DNA of 64,000 bases, from NCBI RefSeq assembly GCF_900091575.1, contig NZ_FMCR01000005.1:496001-560000 (forward strand), given 5' to 3'. Position numbers and translations under genes: made by a program. A model generated the notes under the pieces. It worked only from the letters and a program-made list of their open reading frames with translations. It had not been told where the DNA came from and searched no databases. This DNA is from Micromonospora saelicesensis (lineage in GTDB: Bacteria > Actinomycetota > Actinomycetes > Mycobacteriales > Micromonosporaceae). Positions 10,444 to 18,916 of this stretch are shown here, in pieces; position 1 is the stretch's first letter, and every line of letters begins with the position of its first letter.

Positions 10444-11438
10444 GAATCGGCCCCCTTCGCCAGCTCGGAGTCCGACAGCGGTTGCGCCGGACGCTGCGGG
10501 AACTCCTTGCGGGCCCGCTTGCCCCACGGGGCGCCCTCGGATCGGACCACCTGGCCGGTCTCCAGCACCTGCTTGAGCCGGCGCAGGTCGTCGTCGAGCT
10601 GCTGGTGCGGTTCCTCGCCGAAGTACTTGGCGACCGCCTTGCCGACCGCGCCGCCCGGGATGTCGTACGACAGAACGACGTGCACCTCGGTACTCACCCC
10701 GTCCGGGGCGGGCACGAACCGGACCGTGCCGGCGTTCGGCACGTCGGCGTTCCCGGTCGACCGCCAGGCGATCTTCTCGCCGGGTGCCTCGTCGACGATC
10801 TCCGCGTCCCACTCGACGTCCTTGCCGAACGGAGCGCTGGCGGACCAGTGGCTCGTACGATCGCCGGTGGTGCGGATCTGCTCGAGGTGGGCCATGAACG
10901 TCGGGAGGTTGCCCAGGTCGCGCCAGAACGCGTAGACCTTGGGCGGGGGTTTGCGGATCGTTGTTGTGGCTGTCAGCTCCATGGGTCCTCCTTCGCGTGA
11001 GCCTCGTGCCGTCGGCGCTGAGCCGATCTTCTTCGCCCGGGTGGCCTGCACGGCGGTCAGCAGATCCACCACAGTGATCCCGACGACGGCGCCAGTGACA
11101 GCGACGAGGCGACGCCGGCGGCGCCCGCTGCGGTGGGCAATGGCCACCCCGAGGGAGGCCAGGTCCATCGCGTCACCCACGACCCGGGTCCACGCCCACA
11201 CGCTCTTTCGCCGGCTCGTCAGGAGCCCGGCCGCGTGTACCAACTCCCGCGCCCCGACCAGCGGCACCACCGCCCGGGTCGTCGGGGAGTCGTCCACTCC
11301 GCTGATCCGGCGCACCGTGTCCGGTGCCGCCAGCTGTGCCACGCCCAGGCCGAGACTCACCCAGCCGAGCCGGCGCCCTCGCCGCTGCACGTCCTCCTGC
11401 CTGGCCTTCGCTGCCTCTCGGGTTGCTAGTTGAGTCAC
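10440..11438 (-). CDS. SRPBCC-family (cyclase/dehydrase-like) protein with N-terminal hydrophobic region
   Basis: A 332-residue protein starting at GTG 11438 with a clear GGAGG six bases upstream. Residues ~20-150 are a hydrophobic and basic region with predicted membrane segments (SLGLGVAQLA and VTGAVVGITVVDLL). From about residue 155 a START/SRPBCC domain begins (MELTATTTIRKPPPKVYAFW, then LPTFMAHLEQI, later VRFVPAPDGVSTEVHVVLSY). SRPBCC domains bind lipids or other hydrophobic ligands. The downstream alcohol dehydrogenase overlaps by four bases, so the pair probably acts together. A similar pairing recurs at 13.5-15.2 kb. Confidence 0.82.
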
Positions 11439-11700
11439 GGGTAGCCTCCGTATCCGGTCGCACCCGGCCGCGCCTATCGGTTCACGACGGTCCGGGGCAC
11501 GACCCGTAGGGCCCGGATACCCCCCGGAAACCACCTCAACCCGCCCATCGGCCGCGGTAGGGAGGCCATCCCTGTCTCGCTGCTCAGCCGACGGAGGCCG
11601 GCCCGCTGTGGGGGCCGGCTGACCGTCGCTCTGGACGGGTCCCACAGCCGCTGTTCGGCGGGAGCGGCGGAGTGTCGGGCGGCGGGGCAGCCGTCGCCAC

Positions 11701-11738
11701 GGGCTCAGGACCGGCCTGATGCTCCCGGCCCTGAGCCC
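11701..11738 (-). terminator. Hairpin after the DJ-1/PfpI gene
   Basis: Near-perfect 14-bp inverted repeat with one mismatch (11701-11714 GGGCTCAGGACCGG and 11725-11738), six bases beyond the stop of the DJ-1/PfpI gene on the minus strand. Confidence 0.55.
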
Positions 11739-11744
11739 CGTCGG

Positions 11745-12326
11745 TCAGGCCGTCGCCATCTGGCGGACGTTCTCGCCCTGGGCGAACTCCTCGACCATCT
11801 TGGCGCAGAAGGCCGGAAGGTCGCTGGGACTGCGGCTGGTGACGAGGCCGTTGTCGACCTGCACCTGCTGGTCTACCCAGTTCCCGCCCGCGTTGCGGAT
11901 GTCGGTGCGCAGGCTGGGGAACGAGGTGAGGGTCCGACCGTTGACCATGCCGGTCTCGACCAACGACCACGGGCCGTGGCAGATCGCCGCCACCGGCTTG
12001 TGCTGTTGGAAGAAGGCCCGGACGAAGTCCATCGCCTGCGCGTTCATCCGGAGCCGGTCGGGGTTGACCGTCCCGCCCGGCAGCAACAGGGCGTCGTAGT
12101 CAGCCGCATCGACGTCGTTCACGGTCCGATCCACCCGGTAGCGGTTGGCAGGGTTGATGTCCTGGTTCATCGACTGGATCTCGCCGGACTGCAACGAGAT
12201 CAGGTGAACCTCGGCTCCCGCCTGCTCCGCGGCGGCTCGGGACTGGGTGTATTCCACGTCCTCCACTCCGTCGGCGGCGAGGCAAGCGACTCGCTTGCCG
12301 GTCAGTGGCTGCTGGCTCTGCGCCAT
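11745..12326 (-). CDS. DJ-1/PfpI-family protein (type 1 glutamine amidotransferase-like)
   Basis: A 193-residue protein beginning MAQSQQPLTG at ATG 12326, with GGGGAGG eight bases upstream. It has the DJ-1/PfpI fold markers: VACLAADGVEDVEYTQ at the N-terminus, YDALLLPGG, and the nucleophile elbow AICHGPW with the catalytic Cys and its neighbouring His. The C-terminus is normal for PfpI/YhbO-type enzymes, which are described as deglycases or chaperones in oxidative and carbonyl stress. It is divergent from the aldo/keto reductase across 207 bp, so the two may share a regulatory region. That fits a carbonyl-stress role (inference). Confidence 0.9.
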   Translation of the reverse strand: MAQSQQPLTGKRVACLAADGVEDVEYTQSRAAAEQAGAEVHLISLQSGEIQSMNQDINPANRYRVDRTVNDVDAADYDALLLPGGTVNPDRLRMNAQAMDFVRAFFQQHKPVAAICHGPWSLVETGMVNGRTLTSFPSLRTDIRNAGGNWVDQQVQVDNGLVTSRSPSDLPAFCAKMVEEFAQGENVRQMATA

Positions 12327-12533
12327 CTCGGTGGCCTCCCCTTCGCGGCGCCGCCCGGTCGGCGGCGCGTCGCTGGATCGCGGTCGCCTTCCCGGTGCGG
12401 GGGACGGGCAAACAGGCCAGCAAAGCCCGCCCGATGGTGGACGAGTGCCTGTGGGAGCGGGCGCGTCGTGCGCGTGTGCTGCCTGTCGCAGCGGGTAAGG
12501 CAGACAACCCAACTGGAACCGGGAAAGGTCGAC

Positions 12534-13376
12534 ATGACCCTCGCCAGCGATGCGATCGAGATGCCGTCCGGCCAGCCCATGCCCGTGCTCGGGCAGGGAA
12601 CGTGGTACCTCGGCGAGAACCCTGCAAGGCGCCAGGACGAGCTGGCTGCCCTGCGTACCGGGCTCGACCTGAACATGACCTTGATCGACACTGCCGAGAT
12701 GTACGGTGACGGCGCTTCCGAGGAACTCGTCGGAGAGGCGATCGTCGGACGACGCGCCGACGTCTTTCTGGTCGACAAGGTGCTGCCGTCCAACGCCAGC
12801 CGACGGGGAACCGTGCAGGCCTGCCGCCGCAGCCTGCAACGACTCGGCGTCGACCATATCGACCTCTACCTGCTGCACTGGCGCGGCACGCATCCACTCG
12901 CGGAGACGATCGAGGCGTTCGCCGAACTTGCCGACACCGGTGACATCGGACAGTGGGGCGTGAGCAACTTTGATCTTTCGGACATGACGGACCTCTTTGA
13001 GGCGGGCGGGAGCGCCTGCGCGACGAATCAGATTCTGTACAACCTCACCCGCCGTGGTCCCGAGTACGACCTCCTACCGTGGCTACGTGAGCATCGGATT
13101 CCTGTGATGGCGTACTCGCCGATCGAGCAGGGTCGGCTGCTCGGCCACCCCCAGGTCGCGGAGGTCGCCGCCCGGCACGAGGCCACGCCCGCTCAGGTCG
13201 CGCTGGCCTGGCTGCTACGGCAGGAGATGGTCGCGGCCATCCCCCGATCATCCAAGCCGGAACACACCCGGGAGAACGCCGAAGCGCGCGACGTGCAGCT
13301 GACCGAGGAGGACGTGGTGGCACTCGACACGGCGTTTCCGCCGCCGGCAGGCCCGCAACCGCTGGAGATGTTGTAG
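12534..13376 (+). CDS. Aldo/keto reductase
   Basis: A 280-residue NADPH-dependent reductase of the AKR superfamily. The catalytic tetrad is visible: Asp and Tyr in DTAEMYGDG, Lys in LVDKVLPS and His in YLLHWRG. The phosphate-binding C-terminal part reads AIPRSSKPEHTREN. A short C-terminal tail ends in PLEML. The ATG at 12534 follows an AAAGG. The substrate class is probably small aldehydes or ketoaldehydes (family knowledge). The position opposite a DJ-1/PfpI gene and beside zinc alcohol dehydrogenases suggests aldehyde detoxification. Confidence 0.9.
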   Translation: MTLASDAIEMPSGQPMPVLGQGTWYLGENPARRQDELAALRTGLDLNMTLIDTAEMYGDGASEELVGEAIVGRRADVFLVDKVLPSNASRRGTVQACRRSLQRLGVDHIDLYLLHWRGTHPLAETIEAFAELADTGDIGQWGVSNFDLSDMTDLFEAGGSACATNQILYNLTRRGPEYDLLPWLREHRIPVMAYSPIEQGRLLGHPQVAEVAARHEATPAQVALAWLLRQEMVAAIPRSSKPEHTRENAEARDVQLTEEDVVALDTAFPPPAGPQPLEML

Positions 13377-13532
13377 GGCCAGCGGCCGTTCCGGCGGGAG
13401 ACACCTGATCGGCAGGAACGCGTTCCATGCCAAAACCGCCGCGACGCGGTCGCCCTTTATGGAAGGGTTTGCTCCGAAGGTTGCCAGTAATTGACGGCGC
13501 CCGCACGAGCAGACCAAGCGACAGGGGCGGAC

Positions 13533-14021
13533 ATGAGGTGGCTGATCGGCGGAGCGGTCGTGGTTGCCGGCGGGATGGTCGCGCGGCGTCTGCTCGGCGG
13601 GACCGACCAGGGTGACGGCCACCGGCAACGGGGTCAGACACAGCGGCGCGGGCCGCGGTGGCACGTGGCGACGGTGAACCGGCCAGCGGGTGACGTCGCC
13701 CCGGGCGGGCAGCTCCCCGAGCCGCTGGCCGGGCTTGGGGACGCCGTCGAGGTCCAGCTCCGGCCTGCCCCCGGCGACCAAGGGACGGAGATCGCCGTAC
13801 GGCTGCGCGATGGCTCCCGACTGCCTGTCGCCGCCGCCGCTCGACGAGCCACCGGCCGGGATCCGGAGCAGGCGATCCGGGCTGCGCTGCGAGAGTCGAA
13901 GCAGCTGATCGAGACCAGCGAGGTCCTGCACCCCGACTATCCACCCACCACCGAGCCGACTCCGATGAACAAGCCACTGCGGATGGCCACCCAACAGGGT
14001 CGGCGGGAGGGACGACTGTGA
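13533..14021 (+). CDS. Small protein coupled to the zinc alcohol dehydrogenase
   Basis: A 162-residue protein beginning MRWLIGGAVVVAGGMVARRL, a likely N-terminal membrane anchor, with AGGGGCGG upstream of ATG 13533. The rest resembles a soluble beta-rich domain (PRWHVATVNRPAGDV, LGDAVEVQLRPAPG, TEIAVRL) followed by a charged helix (AIRAALRESKQLIE). The beta pattern recalls SRPBCC-like ligand-binding proteins, but I cannot assign it firmly. The stop overlaps the start of the next dehydrogenase as GTGA. This matches the arrangement of the SRPBCC-dehydrogenase pair at 9.3-11.4 kb and suggests a functionally equivalent partner. Confidence 0.75.
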   Translation: MRWLIGGAVVVAGGMVARRLLGGTDQGDGHRQRGQTQRRGPRWHVATVNRPAGDVAPGGQLPEPLAGLGDAVEVQLRPAPGDQGTEIAVRLRDGSRLPVAAAARRATGRDPEQAIRAALRESKQLIETSEVLHPDYPPTTEPTPMNKPLRMATQQGRREGRL

Positions 14022-15193
14022 AGGCCCTGGTCTGGGAGGGAGCCAACGAGCTCGCAGTGCGGCAGGTTCCGGACCCGCAACTCCGCAACGAGCAGGACGC
14101 CATTGTCCGGGTCCGTAAGACGGTGACCTGCGGTTCGGACCTGCACCTGCTCGGCGGGTACATCCCGTTCATGGAACGCGGCGATGTCCTCGGGCACGAG
14201 TTCCTCGGCGAGATCGTCGAGGTCGGTCCGCAGGTACGCAACCACAAAGTAGGCGACCGGGTCGTCGTCTGTTCGTTCGTCTCCTGCGGCAAGTGCTGGT
14301 ACTGCCAGCACCAACAGTTCTCGCTGTGCGACAACGGGAACACCAACCCGATGATCACCGAGAACGTCTGGGGTTCCGCGCCTGGAGGCTGCTACGGCTA
14401 CTCCCACGCACTCGGCGGCTTCGCCGGCAGCCACGCCGAATACATCCGTGTCCCCTACGCCGACCAGGGCGCTTTCACCGTCCCGGACGAGGTGAGCGAC
14501 GAGCGCGCGCTGTTCGCCTCCGACTCCGCGCCGACCGGCTGGATGGGCGCCGACCTCGCCGGAGTCAAGCCGGGTGATGTCGTGGCGGTCTGGGGCGCCG
14601 GTGCGGTGGGGCAGATGGCGGCCCGGGCGTCCGTGCTGCTCGGTGCCGATCGGGTGATCGTGATCGACCGGCTCGACAACCGGCTCCAGATGGCCCAGAC
14701 GCATCTCGGCGTCGAGACGTTGAACTACGAGCAGCAGGACGTCAGCGGCGAGTTGCTGGAACGCAGTGGCGGTCGAGGCCCGGACGTGTGCATCGAGGCA
14801 GTCGGCATGGAATCCCACAGCAGCGGTCCGCAATTCTGGTACGACCAGGTCAAGCAGCAGTTGCGGATCGAGTCCGACCGTCCGATCGCGGCGCGAGAGG
14901 CGATTTACAACTGCCGCAAGGGCGGCAGTGTGTTCGTGCTGGGCGTGTTCGCCGGGCTGGTGGACAAGTTTCCGCTGGGGGCGGTGATGAACAAGGGGCT
15001 GACGCTGCGCGGCGCACAGCAGCACGGGCAGCGCTACATCCCCATGCTGCTGGAGCGAATGGCCCGCGGCGAGTTGGTCACGGAGCATCTCGCGACGCAC
15101 ACCATGCCGTTGGACGAAGCGCCGCGCGGCTACGACATGTTCAAACAGAAACTCGACGGATGCGTACGAGCCGTCTTCCAGCCAACCAGCTGA
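14018..15193 (+). CDS. Zinc-dependent alcohol dehydrogenase (MDR family), intact copy
   Basis: A 391-residue dehydrogenase with a GTG start overlapping the upstream stop codon. It has the catalytic zinc ligands (TCGSDLH and GHEFLGE), a structural zinc cluster (CGKCWYC with a later Cys) and a Rossmann motif WGAGAVGQMA. The C-terminal half contains GGSVFVLGVFAGLVDKFP and KLDGCVRAVF. It is close in length and sequence to the frameshifted copy at 9.3-10.4 kb and to the truncated copy at 21.7-22.4 kb. Relatives are often annotated as glutathione-independent formaldehyde or alcohol dehydrogenases; the substrate is unknown. It is convergent with the next gene. Confidence 0.9.
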   Translation: MKALVWEGANELAVRQVPDPQLRNEQDAIVRVRKTVTCGSDLHLLGGYIPFMERGDVLGHEFLGEIVEVGPQVRNHKVGDRVVVCSFVSCGKCWYCQHQQFSLCDNGNTNPMITENVWGSAPGGCYGYSHALGGFAGSHAEYIRVPYADQGAFTVPDEVSDERALFASDSAPTGWMGADLAGVKPGDVVAVWGAGAVGQMAARASVLLGADRVIVIDRLDNRLQMAQTHLGVETLNYEQQDVSGELLERSGGRGPDVCIEAVGMESHSSGPQFWYDQVKQQLRIESDRPIAAREAIYNCRKGGSVFVLGVFAGLVDKFPLGAVMNKGLTLRGAQQHGQRYIPMLLERMARGELVTEHLATHTMPLDEAPRGYDMFKQKLDGCVRAVFQPTS

Positions 15194-15219
15194 CCGTCGC
15201 GACCAGGGACTACCCCCAC

Positions 15220-16347
15220 TTACCTCCCGCTGTGGGACTGCCCGCTCTTCTCGTCCCGCCAGCCATCGGGGTGGGGATGATAGCCGTAAGCGGCAGCCCG
15301 AACCGTTTCCTCGTTTTCCAGCCCGGAGCCGATCGCGCCGCCGACGGTGGCCAGCGAGCTGGTGATCCAGGCGAGCGTCAGATAGTCGGTGAAGTGGACT
15401 GGCCGCTGCAAGATCTGCTCCAGCACGGAGGTGTCGATCAGCAGCGCCGCGACGAGCACCGTTCCCACGAACAACGCCACGTAGGACAGCACCGTGGCCA
15501 GAGTGAGGGTGAGGATCGTACCCAGGTTGAACAGCCGTGCCAGCTCAGTCGGCGTCTCGCGGCTCGGTTTCTCCCACAGGTCGTGCGCGACGATCAACCA
15601 GGCCACCAACGCTGTCAGCCCGAGCAGCATGATCACGGCGAGCCGCAGTCCGCCGAGCGCAGCGCCCATCTGCCAGATGGTGTCCGTGGTGAGTGCGAAC
15701 GCGGCCGTGCCGAACGCGCCGACCAACAGCTTCGACAGGCCCAGCAGGGCACGCCCCGGACGGTTGGCTCGAACCATGCCGATCAACAGTCGTAACCGGC
15801 CGATGAGTCGCGAGGCGACGTAGCGCCGCTCACCGGCGTCGGCCTCGCCGACCACCCGGTGGACGGCGGGAATCCGGCTTGTCATCTCGGTCGATGCCCG
15901 GCCGGCCGGCGGCAACCGCTGGTTGGAAGCCTCGTTCAGCAGCCGGCTCACCAGATCCGGAACGGCGGCGCGGGCCGCTCGCAGCTGGCGCAGTCCCAGC
16001 GCGGGCAGGGACACCACAGCGACCCGACGCCGAGCGGAGGTCTGCGCGACCAGCGGCACCCGATCGGCATGCAGCGGCAGATCGGTCAGGCAGACGGCGA
16101 CGTCCCACTGGTCGTCGGCACGCCGTTGGGCGAGATCATCGAGTAGCGCCTCTACGCCGCCGTCGCGGCGCGGTGCCACTTCGCCCCAACCTTCCCGGAC
16201 GATCCACCGCACGTCGGCGTTCACCCGCTCGGCGAGCCCGCTGGTCAGCTCGGCGGTGAGCCGCGCGGCCACCCGGGCCGGGTGGTCCGGCGGGGTTGCC
16301 ACCAGTCCGACGACGATCTCCGGGCGGTCCTGTTCACTCTGCGTCAT
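15220..16347 (-). CDS. Membrane protein with soluble N-terminal domain, unknown function
   Basis: A 375-residue protein at ATG 16347 with GAGGAG upstream. Residues 1-~130 form a soluble alpha/beta region (EIVVGLVATPPDHPAR, then a WDVAVCLTDLPL segment resembling a Rossmann-like strand-turn). After ~residue 190 come four to five hydrophobic helices (LLGLSKLLVGAFGTAAF, LRLAVIMLLGLTALVAW, and LATVLSYVALFVGTVLVA). The C-terminus is charged and cytosolic-looking. Similar actinomycete proteins exist, but I know of no assigned function. It is convergent with the alcohol dehydrogenase, and only 26 bp separate the two stops. Confidence 0.8.
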   Translation of the reverse strand: MTQSEQDRPEIVVGLVATPPDHPARVAARLTAELTSGLAERVNADVRWIVREGWGEVAPRRDGGVEALLDDLAQRRADDQWDVAVCLTDLPLHADRVPLVAQTSARRRVAVVSLPALGLRQLRAARAAVPDLVSRLLNEASNQRLPPAGRASTEMTSRIPAVHRVVGEADAGERRYVASRLIGRLRLLIGMVRANRPGRALLGLSKLLVGAFGTAAFALTTDTIWQMGAALGGLRLAVIMLLGLTALVAWLIVAHDLWEKPSRETPTELARLFNLGTILTLTLATVLSYVALFVGTVLVAALLIDTSVLEQILQRPVHFTDYLTLAWITSSLATVGGAIGSGLENEETVRAAAYGYHPHPDGWRDEKSGQSHSGR

Positions 16348-16729
16348 CGGTGCTCCTCACCGGTAGCCAGGCTCGGCCGCTGACGGCGAACAAACCGGGG
16401 GCCTCAGGCGCCGTCGCCGCAGCTCCCCGTGCCGGCTGACGTAGCGGTACGGCCGAGCCGCCGAGAGGAGCACCCTGACCAGCCCGTACAGCGCCACCGC
16501 GACGCACTCGTCGAACCGGGCGCCCCGCCCACGCAGCCTAAGAGACCACCCCGATCGGTGCAGCGGATTCAGTGGAAGGTGTTCTTGTGGCTCGCCCCAG
16601 CTGGGACTGGCTCGGTGTGCGCCGCCGAAGTCGTCCGGCCGATGCTCCTCGGCATCGTCGGCGGCACCATGGAGCACACAACCGGACCTATGAGGAGCGG
16701 GCGGCCGACGGTATGCGGACAATGGGGGA
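16348..16729. other. Gene-free stretch, nothing supported
   Basis: This 382-bp interval carries no frame with family resemblance. It lies between two divergent genes, so it should hold both promoters. I see no clear hairpin or repeat. Confidence 0.4.
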
Positions 16730-16999
16730 ATGAAGCGAGACGTGAGCCTGATGCGGTTGACCGGGGCGCGGGCCAACGGCGCGGTGGCGACAGGCGCGGC
16801 GGCTACCGGGGCGCGGGCTGCGGGAGCGGCCTCGCTCGGCGCCCTCGCCGTGGGGGCGCTGGCCGTCGGGGCCGTGGCAGTCGGGGCGCTGGTCATCGGG
16901 CGGCTGGCGATCCGCCGGGCGGTCGTGCGGGAGCTGCGCGTCGGCCGATTGGAGATCGACGAACTGGTGGTGCACAGCCGACCCGCCGCTGAGGGATGA
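16730..16999 (+). CDS. Short period-5 repeat protein
   Basis: An 89-residue protein built from an unbroken five-residue period. The core repeats GAVAT, GAAAT, GARAA, GALAV, GALAV and GAVAV, and then becomes charged while keeping the period (GRLAI, RRAVV, RELRV, GRLEI, DELVV). A small hydrophobic residue recurs at fixed positions, which would suit either a membrane-inserted Gly/Ala helix or, more likely given the exact period, a beta-helix of the pentapeptide-repeat kind. It lacks the A(D/N)LXX consensus. No signal peptide or partner gene is evident. Similar short proteins are common but uncharacterised in actinomycetes. Confidence 0.7.
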   Translation: MKRDVSLMRLTGARANGAVATGAAATGARAAGAASLGALAVGALAVGAVAVGALVIGRLAIRRAVVRELRVGRLEIDELVVHSRPAAEG

Positions 17000-17200
17000 C
17001 CTCCGGCGAACTCGGCCGCTGTGCGTTCCCGCCGCAGCCCGCGTCGCCTTCTGGACGAGTCGCAGCAGCGGGCAGGATCGATGCCTGTCTCATTGGGCCC
17101 AGGCGAGTAGACCCGTCCCGCCGGGTAGTGCGACCGCCATGTGGGCAGCTGCGCTACCAGACCCGGCGTACTCCTTGGTCTTCCTTCACGAGCTTTGACG

Positions 17201-18064
17201 TCAGATGGACGCAGCGCGGCTACCTGTGACGGAGGCGTATCGGGCCGGTGTGGTGGAGGTGTGTCGGCGAAAGTGCCGGGTCAGGTGGGCCTGGTCGCAG
17301 AAGCCGACGGTGATCGCCACTTCGGCCGGCGGGATGCCGGCGAGGAGTAGTTTGCGGGCGGCCTCGATCCGTCGACCGATGATGTATGCGTGCGGACTGA
17401 TCCCGAAAGCCTGGCCGAAGCTGCGGACCAGGTGAGGTACCGACCGGTCCAGGAGGCGAGCGGCGGCGGCAAGGCTGACAGCCTGCACAGTGTGCTCGTC
17501 GAGCAGCGCCCTCAGCGCGCGGGCGGCCTGCGGCTCCGGACGTGTGGACGTGGAAGGGGCGGCGGCCAGGTGGTCGGTGAGCCGTTGCTCGATCATGGCC
17601 AGCCTGGCTTCGGCGTTCAGCGGGTCCTCGTCGGCGTCAAGGACATGGTGGAGCCTGGCGAGGGCGCGCCGCAGTGGCCCGTCGCGGAAGGTGGTGTGGT
17701 CGACGGCGGAGCCGATCAGATTGGCGGGTAGGAAGGTGGGGTCGAGGTACAGGTTGCGTTTGCGGAAGCCGGGGGCGTTGGCGGCGGGACGGCCGTCGTG
17801 GACCACTCCGGGTGGCAGGACAGCGACATAGTCGCCGCCGCTTACCGCGCAGTGGCGGTTGTCGAGGTCGTAGCGTATGGCCCCAGCGTCGAGGATCAGC
17901 ACCGTCCAGGTGTCGTGGGCATGCAGCGGGTAGGCGTAGTCGACGATCTGGGCGTGAAACACCTCGCTGATCCCTGGGACTCGTGGCCGCCAGGCCCGGA
18001 CTCGGCAACCAAGCGGTCGTGTGCCGTCGGCGTCAAGAACGTCCAAGACCGGCGCGACGGCCAC
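17201..18064 (-). CDS. AraC-family transcriptional regulator
   Basis: The N-terminal half is a cupin-like sensor (the AHDTWTVLILDAGAIRYDLD region and a LPPGVVHDGRPA loop). The C-terminal ~100 residues are a paired AraC helix-turn-helix (LDRSVPHLVRSFGQAFGISP, then IPPAEVAITVGFCDQAHLTR ending TPARYA). The frame is open up to an ATG at 18148, but that start would overlap the divergent cupin gene and has no ribosome-binding site, so the GTG at 18064 is preferred. The start remains uncertain. Its arrangement opposite a cupin gene suggests local regulation of that gene. Confidence 0.87.
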   Translation of the reverse strand: MAVAPVLDVLDADGTRPLGCRVRAWRPRVPGISEVFHAQIVDYAYPLHAHDTWTVLILDAGAIRYDLDNRHCAVSGGDYVAVLPPGVVHDGRPAANAPGFRKRNLYLDPTFLPANLIGSAVDHTTFRDGPLRRALARLHHVLDADEDPLNAEARLAMIEQRLTDHLAAAPSTSTRPEPQAARALRALLDEHTVQAVSLAAAARLLDRSVPHLVRSFGQAFGISPHAYIIGRRIEAARKLLLAGIPPAEVAITVGFCDQAHLTRHFRRHTSTTPARYASVTGSRAASI

Positions 18065-18080
18065 GGTGGAGACTCGGCTT

Positions 18081-18497
18081 ATGTCGATCACTCCCGTCAA
18101 CCTCGCCGTCGTGAACCTGTCCGAGGCGCTTGCGTCGTTCGACGACATCTACAGCCCACGGATCGTGACCCGGATAAACGATTATGACGTGCGGATCGCC
18201 CACGCCCGGGGCGAGCACGTCTGGCACGTCCACGAGGACACCGACGAGTTCTTCCTGGTCCTGGACGGCCAGTTCAATGTCGCCTACCGCGACGCCGACG
18301 GGCAGGAACACACCGTCGTCCTGCGCCAGGGCGATACGTTCGTGGTTCCCAAGGGCATCGAACACAAGCCTTCCTCGCCGGGCGGCTCGATTCTGATGTT
18401 CGAGCCAACCGGGACCTCCACCACCGGCGATCGCCACGAGGGTGAGGTTCCTGATCATGTGGACAGCACTGCGGGGCATGCCTTGGGTGACTCCTGA
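18081..18497 (+). CDS. Single-domain cupin protein
   Basis: A 138-residue cupin starting at ATG 18081 with GGAG upstream. Cupin motif 1 (HVWHVHEDTDEFFLVLDG) carries the metal-binding His, His and Glu, and motif 2 (GDTFVVPKGIEHKP) supplies the last His, so a metal site looks intact. Single cupins of this type include isomerases, dioxygenases and sugar- or acid-binding proteins, so the reaction cannot be named. It is divergent from the AraC regulator with almost no space between the two starts, which makes it the likely target of that regulator. Confidence 0.85.
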   Translation: MSITPVNLAVVNLSEALASFDDIYSPRIVTRINDYDVRIAHARGEHVWHVHEDTDEFFLVLDGQFNVAYRDADGQEHTVVLRQGDTFVVPKGIEHKPSSPGGSILMFEPTGTSTTGDRHEGEVPDHVDSTAGHALGDS

Positions 18498-18857
18498 GAG
18501 GGTCTCCACCTGCGGACGGTGAGCACCCCGGCGGTCGCCAACAGCGTCCCTGCCAACAGGTACGTCCATCGGTCGTGGGCGGCGCCCCAGCCGTCGTCCA
18601 TGCCGGCGAGTAGAGCCGCCGGGGCCGGCAGCAGCGCCACCACCGTCATCCCGAGCGTGCTGGGTGGCAGCGTTGATGGTGACTCGCTCCGGGCAGCAAG
18701 CCGCGTCGCTGCCGTACGCGGACCTGACCCGTGAGGCCACGACCGTCGCGGCGGTCGCGTTCCTCTCGTCGGCTATCGGCTGGCGATGTTCGTCGCGCGG
18801 GGTCGGCAGTCCTCGAGTACGAACGTGCCGTTCCGATGCCGACCTCCCGAAAGCGGA
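18498..18857. other. Gene-free stretch with a possible membrane-protein scrap
   Basis: No full gene is seen. On the minus strand at 18455-18649, a 64-residue frame reads like the C-terminal end of a small membrane protein (WTYLLAGTLLATAGVLTVRR). It has no plausible start or upstream continuation, so I treat it as a possible remnant only. Confidence 0.3.
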
Positions 18858-18907
18858 GCGCCGGGCCTACCGCCTGCCGGAGGACCGGCTGGCGGTAGGC
18901 CCGGCGC
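18858..18907 (-). terminator. Perfect 17-bp hairpin after the chitinase gene
   Basis: The arms at 18858-18874 (GCGCCGGGCCTACCGCC) and 18891-18907 pair perfectly around a 16-base loop. They lie ten bases past the chitinase stop on the minus strand. This is the strongest terminator in the left half of the window. Confidence 0.8.
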
Positions 18908-18916
18908 CGTCACCCG

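Noticed and set aside
16357..16896. 179-codon minus-strand frame rich in Ala, Pro and Thr
   Set aside because: Antisense to the period-5 repeat gene; its repetitive start merely mirrors the repeat on the other strand.
18455..18649. 64-residue membrane-like frame downstream of the cupin gene
   Set aside because: It has no ribosome-binding site, no upstream continuation and partial overlap with the cupin 3' end; at most a remnant, so not listed as a gene.
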